Origin: Malania oleifera
Taxonomy: Eukaryota > Streptophyta > Magnoliopsida > Santalales > Ximeniaceae
NCBI RefSeq assembly: GCF_029873635.1
Contig: NC_080422.1
Location: 3,204,001-3,268,000 of the forward strand
DNA length: 64,000 nucleotides
Direction: 5' to 3'
Under the pieces are notes generated by a model. It ran no database searches and had not been told where the DNA came from. It saw only the letters and a list, made by a program, of their open reading frames with translations. Each line of letters opens with the position of its first letter. Within the stretch, counting starts at the first letter, position 1. Positions 1-10,771 of this stretch are shown here, piece by piece. A program made the position numbers and the translations under genes.

Positions 1-54
1 ATCAGATCAACCAGAAAATTGAGAAAAAACAGAAGAAGAGTTTCAGAACCATAC

Positions 55-855
55 ACAGTCTTGAATGCTCCCCTTCCCAGGATTTCATCATACTGAAGGA
101 AGAAAAACCACAAAAGAAATGCAGATAGTATCACTAGATCTAGTAAGGCAAATGTGAGAGGAAAAAACATTCAGGAGCAAATAATTCTCAGTTCACACAG
201 AATATTTCCATCTGTAATCAGTTTTCATGTTCTGTCAATGGTCCTGAATTCTTAGGTGCTATGAGACTAACTTAAGCCAAATGGGAATAAGAGCTCTTCC
301 ATCAAATAGATTATTTTTTTGGTATAAAGAATACAATTTCAAATGGTAAAAGGAGAATAGAACAAACGATACCACGGACCAACCTAAATCATCAGACCAG
401 GTTTACTCTTCAATATATCAAATTATTATATTGACAAGAATTTTTTTCTTTCTTTTTTTTCAACATAGAAATTACTGGGAACCAAAATTTTTCAGCTAGT
501 TCTTCAGTCTTCTGTAACAAATAATAACAAATTTTCCACTAAAAGGTCTCTCAAGCTCACAATTGTCAGAAGCCAAATGAGATTGCGAACATTTAAAAGC
601 AAAAAAACAAAAAACAAAAACAAAAAACAGAAAGCAACAGCAGCATAAGGTTCATTAGTCAGAATTAAATGGAATACAAAAAGAGCTAGGGCTCAATGCC
701 AGCCAACTGATCAATAAAAATAAATTCTTGAAAAACAAATAGGAAACAAAACCAGTTAGAATCCATACCCGAATGTATCGACTCGCAGGATCCTTCTCCA
801 CATACTGAGCCTCCTCGGACTCCGATTTCCCAACCTTTTCATTCCCCGAATCCAT
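55..855 (-). CDS. WNK-family serine/threonine kinase, first two coding exons (partial)
   Basis: WNK (with-no-lysine) kinases phosphorylate serine/threonine; in plants they act in ion transport, flowering-time and stress signalling. Exon 1 is 855-769 (29 codons, ATG at 855-853) and ends in ...KDPASRYIR before a GT donor. Exon 2 starts at 92 after a CAG acceptor and reads YDEILGRGAFKTV, ending about 55 before GTATGG. Together they give the kinase entry plus glycine-rich loop GRGAFKTVY, which is typical of WNKs, whose catalytic lysine lies in this loop rather than in strand 3. The codon before the ATG region is GTG, so ATG at 855 is the likely start. The intron is 676 bp (93-768). The rest of the kinase domain lies left of the window. 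The family call is firm; the subtype cannot be set from about 42 residues. Confidence 0.85.
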
Positions 856-1500
856 TGCCACGACGAAGAAGATCGAAGAAACAACCCAAGAAAAAACACA
901 GAGAGAAGAAGAAGAAGAATAAGAATTTCAAAATTCAAACCTATCAAAGCCGACCGCGGATGAACCCAATCGGAATCAGGAGAAGAAGATGTTCAGAAAA
1001 TGCCTCACTAGCAACGGAATACGAATCGAATGCCGATCGAAAGCGGAATCGGCATCCGACAATACTCGCATCGGATGAATCGAAGTCCATATCCACATCC
1101 GAACCCTCCATTGTAGAAAAAAATAATTTCTTTCCCAACCTCACACAGAACCCAGATTCTTTCATATCTCTATCAGCATCGTTTGTCGACCTCACGATCT
1201 TGGACCAAAATGCAAAACCCTAAAGAAATCCCGCGATGCGCGGCTCGATTAAACCCCTAGACTCCATTACCCAGAACCAGAATCAAAAGAGAGAGAGAGA
1301 AAAAAAGGGATGAAAGCGAAAACCCTAATGGACAGAAAAAGACCCTTCCTTCGCTTTGCTGCGCCAGCGCCGTGTCCTTGAGGGATGCATTGGATGAGAT
1401 GTTTCTGCGGATTATCAAACAGTTGTACGGCCCATTCAAACTGTTCCTATCAATACATTTTGTTCACTCCTCCCCTCCCTTTTATAAATCGCCCAACCTA
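856..1500 (-). promoter_or_regulatory. 5' UTR and promoter region of the WNK gene
   Basis: This is the stretch upstream of the WNK start codon. It is purine-rich on the plus strand (pyrimidine-rich as the transcript leader), as is common in plant 5' UTRs. It holds telo-box-like AAACCCTA motifs near 1213 and 1319 and a TGGGCC (site II type) motif near 1430 on the minus strand. Both motif types are known from promoters of broadly expressed plant genes. The transcription start is not determined. Open frames here on either strand (for example 855-1223) have arginine/serine-rich composition typical of leader sequence and are not called genes. Confidence 0.5.
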
Positions 1501-3733
1501 GGAAGATCTCTCTGATGGAAGTGGGACCCACTTACGAAATCTTTCTTAATTTCTTAAAATAAAACTTAAACCACTCCTAAATATGTTATGAATTTACGCG
1601 TTATCTTGTGTCTAAAGCATTTAAATTCCCTCTATCATTAAACTTTTATTTTCCTCAATAAAAATTATTAGGTTATGTTATCTAATCGCGTCATACTTTA
1701 TTGTATAACATTATTTTTTTCATAGAAGTGAAATTTATTATGTTAATATTTTGTATAAGTAGGTTTATAGTGAGATTGATTCCTATTTTTGGCCAATTTT
1801 TAAGTTTTTTAAGAAATTTTTAAGAGTTATAAATTTAAAACTTTTAAAATTAACTTTTTTCTAGCAAATTATTTGTTAAAATATTTTCTAAAATAATCAT
1901 TTTTATGGGTTTTCAAATTTATATTTTCTAAAGCATTCATGAAAAACATTTAATGTTATGTGAGTTTGTCACGCATTGGAATGAGTGGAAAAGGAAAAAT
2001 CATTAATAAATGATAAGGTGAAATATTCTCTTAAAATTGGTTAAGAGATAGTGCTAGTGTGTATTATATAAGAGTAACTTACTTGCCCCAACATCTTTTG
2101 CAGATAATACTTACATTCTCCTTCAAGTGAAAAAATTATTAAGTTGTCTGATCACGTCACGTTTTACAAATTTTAACTTATAATTATCAATTTGAGTGAA
2201 ATCTTTTTCCCAGTCATTCAAGTTAAATATTTGGTCGATTGTTTAAATGAAACGTGATTAAACTCAACAATTTCTCTTGTTTCGAAAAAATAAACATTAA
2301 TATGACACAATAAGATTAGTGTGCTATAAATATTAAGTGAAATATATTATGTGGAAAGAGAACCCACCTAAATTTTACAACACACCAATTTATTGTGTCA
2401 TGCTAGCATTTTTTATGATAATGGGACCAACTTGTACCCATCAATAGAACCCATACATATATAAATTATATATATTTTGCAACTTGTATTTTTATGAAAA
2501 AAATTATATGATATGATAAAGTTGTTGTCATTTTTTTTTAATAACCTAGGGACTCCGGCCGCCATCGCGCCACTTTTCATATTATGGTGTGATAGCAAAC
2601 CTTGGGGGGGTGAAAGATGCCCGCCCATTGACACACCTTGGTAATTCACCGAGGTAAACTCTCAAAGAGAAATTGAGCCAGTGGCCTTGAAGTCAACAAA
2701 ATTACACATCGTCCTTATCACTTGAGTCAACTCAGCTCGGCTGATGTATTATAAATCTTATGAAACATTGCATTCTAGTTCAATGTTACTTTTTATTTCC
2801 ACTAGATAAAATATGCTGATGTGTGTTTATGAGATTAGTTTCATGTAAGTCTCATAATGCAATAGTCTTGTTTAGGCAAGTTTTGTTTTGCAAATTTTTT
2901 ATTCTACCTACATAAGGTCTTGTTTGGATGCTTATTTTGACTTTAACTAAGTAGTTGTGTTTAGTATAAAATATTGTTTGGATTGTTTAAAATAAGTACT
3001 TTGGTTTAAAATCTAATTTCGATTTTTTAATTTATTTAAACAATAAAACATTATTTGGATTGTTTAAAATAAGTACTTCGGTTTAAAATCTAATTTTGGT
3101 TTTTTATTTAATTTAGACAATAAGTTCATTCGTGAAAGTTGAAAATCTTAACTTCTACTTCCATGTCAAGTGCTTGAGATATAACACCATTTTTTTTTAC
3201 TCAAACTTTTCCTTTGGAAGACTCCTTATGATAGTTTTGAAACATAATTTCTTAAGCTTCATGTGCAGCATTCTTGAGCTCCTTATTTTTATTGAACTTC
3301 AAATCAATTCGTGTGTTTGATTCAATCATGCATTTAGTTGAGATCTTTACCATCATATCTATTTAAAGTTTTTAAGCATAGAGTAATTTGCATATTTTAG
3401 TGAGTTGGATGATTTATTTTGAGAGACATATTGATTCTGAGAAGTTCCTCTAATAATCTACGTTCAACAAGGAGTTGAATGATTTTATCATTCATGAGAT
3501 GTTGAAATCATGAGCTCCCAAGAGTAGACATTTTAAGTGACGAGCAAATTTAGATCCCTTCACGAGTTTATAATTCTCTGTGTTTGGTTGCTTGTAATTT
3601 ACTAATAGCAATATCCTATAATTCCTAAATTTATTAATATTTGTTTCATGGAAAATGAATTAAACACATTATATTATGATATAAGCTCTTTGAACATAAA
3701 AGGTCCTTATTAATTAATTGTACATAATAGTGT
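1501..3733. other. AT-rich intergenic spacer, no gene recognised
   Basis: No supported gene. The sequence is A/T-rich with short unrelated open frames. A small GC-richer patch at about 2545-2650 contains a G7 run and a translation with no recognised family; it may be a transposon or gene crumb. The last few bases (3734-3738, TTATA) are the target-site duplication of copia element C. Confidence 0.6.
2974..3122. repeat. two-copy tandem repeat, 77-bp period
   Basis: The phrase GATTGTTTAAAATAAGTACT occurs at 2981 and again at 3058. The flanking TTTAAAATCTAATTT and TTTAGACAATAA-type sequence also repeats, so two adjacent units are shifted by 77 bp with scattered substitutions. No coding potential; an old local duplication. 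Confidence 0.75.
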
Positions 3734-3738
3734 TTATA

Positions 3739-3880
3739 TATTAGAGCAATATACACTTTCCATTTAAGAGAAATATAAACTTTCCATTTTTATATTCTCT
3801 CACGTATATATATACCTTTTGGAATCCTTGTAATATGTGTGAATTAATAGAGAAAAATAAACTTTTCTCCCAATTTAACA
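3739..3880 (+). repeat. 5' LTR of copia C
   Basis: This 142-bp repeat matches the 117-bp 3' LTR at 17151. The extra length comes from an internal duplication in which TAAACTTTCCATTTTT follows a first TACACTTTCCATTT. Termini are TATTAG...AACA, so the usual TG start is TA here and also in the 3' copy. Confidence 0.92.
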
Positions 3881-3892
3881 TGTATCAGACCA
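3881..3892 (+). other. primer-binding site of C
   Basis: TGTATCAGACC directly follows the 5' LTR. It resembles the plant initiator-Met tRNA complement TGGTATCAGAGC with a missing G and one change, so it is a decayed PBS. Confidence 0.75.
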
Positions 3893-5190
3893 AACCTAAA
3901 TTTTTTTTTTCTCTCCTTTTCTTCTTTCTTTCTTGCCACGCTCCCCCATTGTTGCGGGTCTCTCTTGGCCCCTATTTGTTCCTAGTTCCGGCAGCATCTC
4001 TCGAATCTCCCTGCACTGAAGCCATCGCCGTGGTCATTCGGCGCTCTCACAGCCGTCATCGCCCCTACGCTCTCCGAATACCATGTGTTGTGTCTGAGTT
4101 TCTGCAGTCATCTCTGCATCATTCCTTTCTGTATCCGACTGGTTCCTATCCGATGCTCACAGTCATCTCAGGCTCTCTCTCGGCTAGTCACAGTTCTCCC
4201 GCAGCCTCTCGGTTCTTCGTCGTTGTCTCGGTTCTTCCGTCTCTCTACAGCAGACAGCAGTGGACGACCTTGCTTCCCGACGGTCGTCACCACTCAACGT
4301 CGTCTTCTTCGGCGAAGAGCAGCAGCAGCTTTCGACGACGTCTCAGCTTCTTGCTCCACCTCGTCCGTCTCCGCTCATCCTTCGCTGATTAATCTCTTTC
4401 ATTGTCGTCCACTCATCCTCGTCACTCGTCACTGGCAGACTACCCCTCTCCGGCTCTCAGTCTCTCTTGGAGGCCTCTCTCTTTTTGGCGTTCTCTCGTT
4501 CCCCCAGCGGCATCTCCTTCTCGGAGTTCTGCATCGTCGCACCGACGGTGAGAGTTTTCCATTCTCGCTTCAGTCATCTCTCTCAGTTCGGCAAAGCCCG
4601 TGTAGTAGATTCCCGGCTATTTCTCCCGGCGATCTCTTCTCAGTTCGACGTTTAGTCTTCGTTCTCGGCGCTCTCTCGAACCGCCGCCGTCGGTATCCCT
4701 CTCTGCTTGTGTTCGGGCAGCTCCAGTCTAGTGTTCTCTCAGTTCTCCGGCTTCTCTAATATCAATAGAGTCGATCTTTGATATATATCTGTTGCGAATT
4801 GAAAACTAATAGTATATCTCTAGAAAGTATTGAACATCGTAGAACACCACAATATATGTTAGCATTCTGCTCAACCTTGGCTTTCCCTCATATGCAGAAG
4901 CCCGAAGCCCTGGTGATGTGTACCTATCGGTATTGGTCCTTGAAGATTGTTGTCTGAGACATTAAGGAAAGATAAGAAATTGAGGCTAGTCAATGATTGA
5001 GGGATTTGGCTAGGCTGCAAGTATAAATACTTGTCCCTGTTTCAGCTCGCCTTAGCGGTCTTACTACTCTAACGACACCTTTGGCTTATCTGATTAAAGT
5101 TGAAGATTATGGAATCAGTGGTTTATAATTTTTGGTCATTGCAAAGCTCTGAATTGCCCCGATTCGACATTTTTTATTTGACCTATCTAA
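3893..5190 (+). other. CT-rich, GC-richer leader in place of gag in C
   Basis: Where a copia gag should start there is about 850 bp (to about 4755) of pyrimidine-rich, relatively GC-rich sequence, then about 430 bp of ordinary AT-rich sequence. The pyrimidine bias leaves long overlapping open frames (3835-4392 and 4085-4759) in different frames. They encode Ser/Arg/Leu-rich low-complexity protein with no gag motif, so I do not call them genes. The composition differs sharply from both neighbours. It could be an unusual untranslated leader or captured host 5'-UTR DNA; the sequence alone does not decide. Confidence 0.55.
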
Positions 5191-5194
5191 CGTT

Positions 5195-6150
5195 ATGGAA
5201 ATATCGAGTTCTTCAATGGTTGAAAATAATGTCAAAAGTTCTTCAACCTCTTTTAAGATTACTATCCCTGATCTCATCAGTGAACAATACTGTCAACTCT
5301 TGGATCTCTTATCACTCTTGAACACCAACTCTGCCAATTTTGCTGGTAATCTCGTCTCTTGTCATTCTGCTTCTCTTTCTAACAATGAATGAATTGTTGA
5401 TTCAAGTGCGTTCGATCACATAACTTCCAATTTGTCTTCTCTTGATAATATTCAACTTCTCAATCAGTCATGCCCCATTAAGCATCCAAATGGTGACATT
5501 GTCTCTGTAACTCATATCGGCACTATGCGGTTTTCTCCTACTTTCTCTCTTTCTAATGTTCTTTATGTGCCTTCATTTAAATTTAACTTATTATCCGTTA
5601 GCAAACTTACCAAGGATCTCAATTGTGTTGCTATATTTTTTCTCACTTTTTGTATCTTTAAGGACTTATCAACGAGGAGACTGATTGGAACGTGTGAAGG
5701 ACGAGATGGGCTTTACCACTATAAACCTCCCTCAACCTCAGTTTTCCACTCTCAACATGTTTCTGACACTACTCTTTGGCATCAACGTCTTGGTCACCCT
5801 TTTATATCATGTATTCCGAAAACCTTAAATATTTCTTCTTCTCATTTGCCATGTGATGTTTGTGTTAGAGCAAAGCACACTCGTTTACTTTTTTTCTTTA
5901 ACTACAACTAAGAGCACATTTTGTTTTAATTGGATTTATTGTGATATATGGGGTGGTTAACCTACTGTTTCACTTTTTGGTGCACATTATTTTAAAAAAA
6001 TTGTGGATGACTACTCATGTGTTACATGGGTCTATCTTATGTGCATGAAATTTGATACTTTCTTTTGCCTTACGAATTTTTGCGTCATGGTTAAAAATCA
6101 ATTCAATTGCATTGTTAAGCACATGCGCACTGATAATGGTAGAGAATTTC
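5195..6150 (+). pseudogene. copia C gag end, protease and integrase N-terminal part (broken)
   Basis: The translation begins with a gag tail (...SEQYCQLLDLLS), meets an in-frame stop near 5391, then reads IVDSSAFDHIT, a decayed copia aspartic protease motif (usual DSGASDH). The pre-integrase zinc site follows: WHQRLGHPF...CDVCVRAKH (residues LWHQRLGH near 5779, CDVC near 5852). After a further stop come the integrase core traces VDDYS near 6005 and MRTDNGREF near 6124-6150. Solo LTR A interrupts at 6156 right after this motif, and the frame resumes at 14757. It is a relic of the polyprotein that integrates copia cDNA. Confidence 0.85.
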
Positions 6151-7257
6151 TATCCTGTTGACTTTTTGAGTCCAATCCCTGTTTTGATAATGACAAACCA
6201 CAATATCCCACTTGTGTAACTGAGTGTGAACAGGTTTATATTTCTGTAAGCACAAGTGATGAATGCAAAATGGAAGTCGTAAAGAGCACTGAGAAGAACA
6301 CCAATCGGCATACTCCATGGAGCATTGAGGAGCAGAAGACACGAAAACTTATTTATTTTCTGGGTTGTAATAGTAATTTGGGTTGAATGTGCATGCATCT
6401 TACATGATTTAAAAATGAAGCTCTACCTAACCTTAAATTGACCACAGGACCTCCAAATAACATGGAAAACTCTTTTAATAAAATGCCTAACTTATACAAA
6501 GGTTTTTAAATGATTTTAAAGTTAAAAAAGGCAAAAACTAAATTTTTCAAAGGGGTCGGTCAACCGGCCAGTCGACCGAATGTTAGAAATCAGCAATTTT
6601 CTCACTCAATTCGATCTCATATCAAACCATGTTCAACATGAAAATTGTGAAATTTTCCCATAGCTTTAGTTTGATACTAAGAAGTAAGAACGTCCAAATT
6701 GGAGTTACACATAAAAATTTATGGCCAAAACACTGAAACATGTCCGTAAGAGAAAAACTCCCTTCATGTTTCTTCTGTCTCATTGATGGACATTTTTCTC
6801 AAACCAAACATCATTATCTTAAAATTTGTTCAACATGAAAGTTGTGGGATTTTCTCTTAGATTTCTATTAGTATTAAGAACATCCAATTTGGAATTTTAT
6901 AGAAAAAGTTATGGCCAAAACACTGAACAGTGTCTGCGTAGAAAAGTAAAGGTCGGTCGACCGAACCTTCACTACGGTTGACCAAAACTCGTTGATTTCA
7001 AGCCTCGGTCGACCGTACCTTGAGCCTGGTCGACCGACCTTCTCGGGAAAGTGTCCCAACGATCGAAAAACGGCTAGTTTTTATAATAAAAATATATTTT
7101 AAGGTCCCAACGGTTATATAACGGTCACAAAGGGTTTTTGCCTATAAATACAACCCCAAAACACTTGAAAATTGTTGGAGAATCCCTTTGTTAAATTAGT
7201 TTATCATTCTTTGATTCTCCCACACTTCTATACCCCATTTGTTCTTTAAATTCTCAT

Positions 7258-7865
7258 TTTTCTCCTACTCTTCTTTTATTTGAAAATCATTTTGGGAGAA
7301 AATATTTTTAGGGGTTTTATGTGAAGAGGCATGAGCATATATCATATACATATATATTGCTTGATGGCCTTCTTCTTTCATTTGTGATATATTTTCAAAG
7401 ATTAAAATGTCTCCCATTCTCTTCTTTTGAAAACCATTTTTGGGAAAAATATTTTTGGGGTTATATTTGAAGAGGCTTGAGCATATAACATTCTTCATAT
7501 GTATATTGCTTGAAGACCTTTCTATTTTTCATGTTTTTCAAAGATTAAATTTCTCCTATATTCTTTTAATTGGAAAAATATTTTTTGGAGAAATTTATTG
7601 TAAAAAATGTCTTGAAGGCTTGGGCTAATATTCTCGCTCATATATTTTGCTTGAATGCCTTCTTGGGATTAATTTTACTAAGGTCAATCATTTTAAAGAA
7701 AACCCTAATATTCTCCTACTCTTATCTTGAAATACATTTGTTGGAGAATTTATTTGGGTTATACAAAAGGGAGCCTTGAACATATATCAAATTAATATAT
7801 ACTTGCTTGAGAGGCTTCTCCTTTTATTTTATAAAGGTCAATCATTTTAAAAAATAAAATCTTTT
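7258..7865 (+). repeat. four diverged tandem units of about 150 bp inside LTR A
   Basis: The units begin near 7262, 7409, 7555 and 7712. Each opens with TTCTCCTA or TCTCCCAT plus an (T/A)CTCTT-type stretch. Each then has a GGAGAAAATAT-like segment, a GAGGCTTGAGCATAT-type segment, and TTGCTTGA.GGCCTTC before an AAAGATTAAA or AAGGTCAATC tail. Divergence is high, so the array is old. It belongs to the LTR, not to a gene. Confidence 0.7.
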
Positions 7866-8029
7866 TCCAAACTCTCAAGTTTTACTTGAAAAATATTTTG
7901 AGAGAAAACTCATACTCTACATGAGTTTCATTTCAAAATCATATGAGAATGCATATTAAATTTTAATGTTGTACATCCATGCTTAGTTTAGAAGCATATT
8001 TTATGTACAAAATGATTTTCATGTAACAG

Positions 8030-8290
8030 TTCGGTTCAGCCCATTAATTGAACTGGGGAGTCTCAGCCCCGCAGTGAGACCGGTTCGGTTCAACCCGGAA
8101 TTTAACTGGGGAGTCTCAGCCCCGCAAGTGAGACTAGTTTGGCTCAGCCTAGTAATTGAGCTGGGATTTTCCTCGCCCCGTAAGAAGAGGATGTAAAAGG
8201 CTTTTGCTCCGCCCGGTTAAGTGAGCAGGTATAGTGGAATCCTTGGGGGTAAGCCCAAGGCGGGGATGTAGGTTGGTTTGGCCGAACCTC
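8030..8290 (+). repeat. GGTTCGGTTCAGCCC-type short repeats in LTR A
   Basis: Two close copies, about 70 bp apart, of GGTTC(A/G)..CCC....TTGAACTGGGGAGTCTCAGCC are followed by a third decayed one. GC content is higher than the surrounding LTR. Such GC-rich degenerate repeats are typical of the R/U5 side of long SIRE-group LTRs; no function is claimed. Confidence 0.6.
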
Positions 8291-8567
8291 GATAACAAAT
8301 CTGATGTCACTCTTTCTATTTTATTTAAATTCTTGCACTTTAATTTCAGCATGTGTATGAATGTTTATTTAATGTTGAAATTATTCTTATGCACACATTT
8401 GATTTAAATAAGATACTGCACATGTGTATGTTTGCTTTTATTATTAAACTCGCTTTACATACACGTATACATGTTGAAGGGGATATGATACTGTAATGAA
8501 TCGATGAATTGTTTAAATTAGCCAAAAAGTTTTTAAAACCCAATTCACCCCCTCTTGGGATCACACC

Positions 8568-8779
8568 TGAAATTAGGATAGCTTCCCAAGAGGGGGGTGA
8601 ATTGGGAATTTAAAAACTTTCTTTTTAATTCCTTTTAAGAATACTTAACTTCTTTTATTGTTTATCTAATTCTTTTACTTGTTTGTTTAATTTGTCAAAC
8701 AATAACTTGGTTTTTTTTATAGAATCAACAACACAAGCACTTAAACAACTAAATCACCAATCAACCTTTCAATTAACCA
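8568..8779 (-). repeat. truncated 3' LTR of B (last 212 bp)
   Basis: It is nearly identical to 12603-12814, the matching end of the 5' LTR, over 212 bp; for example, a TTTCTTTT/TTTTTTTT difference near 8710. The match stops abruptly at 8779, where the deletion junction begins. The near-identity suggests a fairly recent insertion. Confidence 0.93.
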
Positions 8780-10718
8780 GGGGGTTATACCAAATGGATT
8801 TTCAATATTCTCAAAACCAGGGGGTTGTTCAACATATACCTCTTCATTGATATATCCATTCAAGAATGCACTTTTGACATCCATTTGGTATAACTTAAAC
8901 TCTTTGTAGGAAGCATAGGCTAACAACATTCTAGTAGCTTCCATTCTAGCTACAGGGGCAAAGGTTTCATCATAGTCTATTCCTTCTTCTTGATTGTACC
9001 CCTTTGCTACAAGTCTACCTTTGTTTCTAGTGATTATACCATTTTCATCCTTTTTATTTCTAAATACCCATTTAGTTCCTATGATCGAATGATTTTTCGG
9101 TTTGGGTACTAATTTCCATACTTGACTTCTTTCAAATTGGTTTAATTCTTCTTGCATTGCAACTATCCAAGATTCATCCTTAAGGGCTTCTTCAATATTT
9201 TTAGGTTCATTTTGGGATAGGAATGCATAATGATTGCAAAGATTCTTTAGTGAAGATCTAGTAGTCACACCTCTAAATGGTTCACCTATAATTTGTTCTT
9301 GAGGATGATCTTTCTTATATTTCCATTCTTTTGGAAATTCCATATTTTCTATGAGTTCATCTTTTGACTTTTCTTTGATTATTTCATTTTCCTCCTTGAT
9401 TTCTATCTCATCCTCCTTTTTGTATACATCATCTTTTTCTTCATTTTTAACCTCTCTTGAAAGAGGGCTAGATTCATCAAAGTCTACGTGAATTGATTCA
9501 ACTATGGTTAGAGTTCTTTTGTTGTAGACTCTATAGGCTTTACTATTTGTGGAGTATCCTAGGAAAATGCCTTCATCCGATTTAGCATCAAATTTTCCTA
9601 AGTTGTCTTTGTTATTTAGGACGAAACACTTACATCCAAAAGCATGAAAGTACTTTATGTTAGGCCTTCTTCCTTTCCACAATTCATAGGGTGTTTTGTT
9701 TAGGTTTGATCTAATGGAAACCCTATTAATTATATAGCTAGCTGTATTTACAGCTTCGGCCCAAAAATATTTTGGTAGGTCATTTTCATTAAGCATGGTC
9801 CTTGCCATTTCTTGGAGGGTTCTATTTTTTCTTTCCACAACTCCATTTTGTTGTGGGGTTCTAGGTGCCGAAAAGTTGTGATTTATGCCATATTCATTAC
9901 AAAAATTTTCAACATTTTGATTCTTAAATTCTCTTCCTTGGTCACTTCTGATATTTGAGACATAATACCCTTTCTCATTTTGAAGCTTCTTACATAAAGT
10001 GATTAATGAGTTGCAAGCTTAACCTTTGTTAGCTAGGAACAACACCCATGTGTATCTTGAGTAATCATCAACAATTACAAAGGCGTATTGTTTTCCTCCT
10101 AAACTTTGGGTTCTAGTAGGACCAAACAAGTCTAAGTGTATGAGTTCTAGGGGTCTACTAGTTGATATATGTTTCTTCTTTTTGAAACTTTTCTTGGTTT
10201 GTTTTCCTAATTGACAAGCATCACACACTTTATCTTTGACAAATTTTGTTTTAGGCAAGCCTTTAACTAAATTATTTTTGGAGAGTTTGGATATAAGATC
10301 CATGCTAGCATGTCCTAACCTCCTATGCCAAAGCCAACTATTTTCACTCATGGCTGCTAGGCAAGTTATGTCTTGAGAGATTAAACTATCAAAATTTATG
10401 CAATAAACATTGTTCATTCTAAGTGCAATGAATAACGTTTTTTGATTCTTAGAATCTCGTATTATGCATTTTTTTTCTCTTAAACATTATTTCACATCCT
10501 TTGTCACTAAGTTGACTAATACTTAGTAAATTATGCTTTAGACCATCTACTAACAAGACATCATCTATAGAAAATGTAGAGTCTTTACCTATTTTACCTA
10601 TTCCGATGATCTTGCCTTTTGCATTGTCACCGAAGGTTACAAATCCTCCATCCTTTGGAGTGAAAGAGGTAAACTTAGATTTATCGCCCGTCATATGCCT
10701 TGAACATCCGCTGTCCAA
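8741..10718 (-). pseudogene. copia B pol: protease, integrase, partial reverse transcriptase
   Basis: In order on the minus strand: protease with WYLDSGCSRHMTGD (near 10720-10680); a frameshift at an A-run near 10470; pre-integrase WHRRLGHAS...CDACQLGKQ; integrase with HLDLFGP, VDDYSRY, RSDQGREF and PQQNGVVERKNR; the SIRE/Tork-like GCKCFVLN and GIFLGYS; then RT from ESWIVAMQEEL through KWVFRNKKDENG, RLVAKGYNQ and YQMDVKSAFLNG to VEQPPGFENIENP. One in-frame TAA lies at 10019-10021. The frame then runs through filler into LTR sequence. The YVDD active site, the rest of RT and RNase H are absent. Confidence 0.92.
8780..8797. other. deletion junction with short copied filler in B
   Basis: Between the 3' LTR remnant and RT lies a short filler. 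GTTATACCAAATGG (8784-8797) is an exact inverted copy of 8881-8894, and AACCAGGGGGTT (8775-8786) repeats directly at 8815-8826. This patch-copied junction is the usual mark of error-prone end joining after a double-strand break. Confidence 0.7.
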
Positions 10719-10771
10719 GTACCATTTATCCTTAGACGGAGTGGTCCTAAAGCAAACCTACAAGAAATGAT

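Noticed and set aside
3835-4759. Two long overlapping plus-strand open frames (185 and 224 codons)
   Set aside because: They overlap in different frames, overlap the LTR of C, and are Ser/Leu/Arg-rich because the DNA is pyrimidine-rich. No domain seen.
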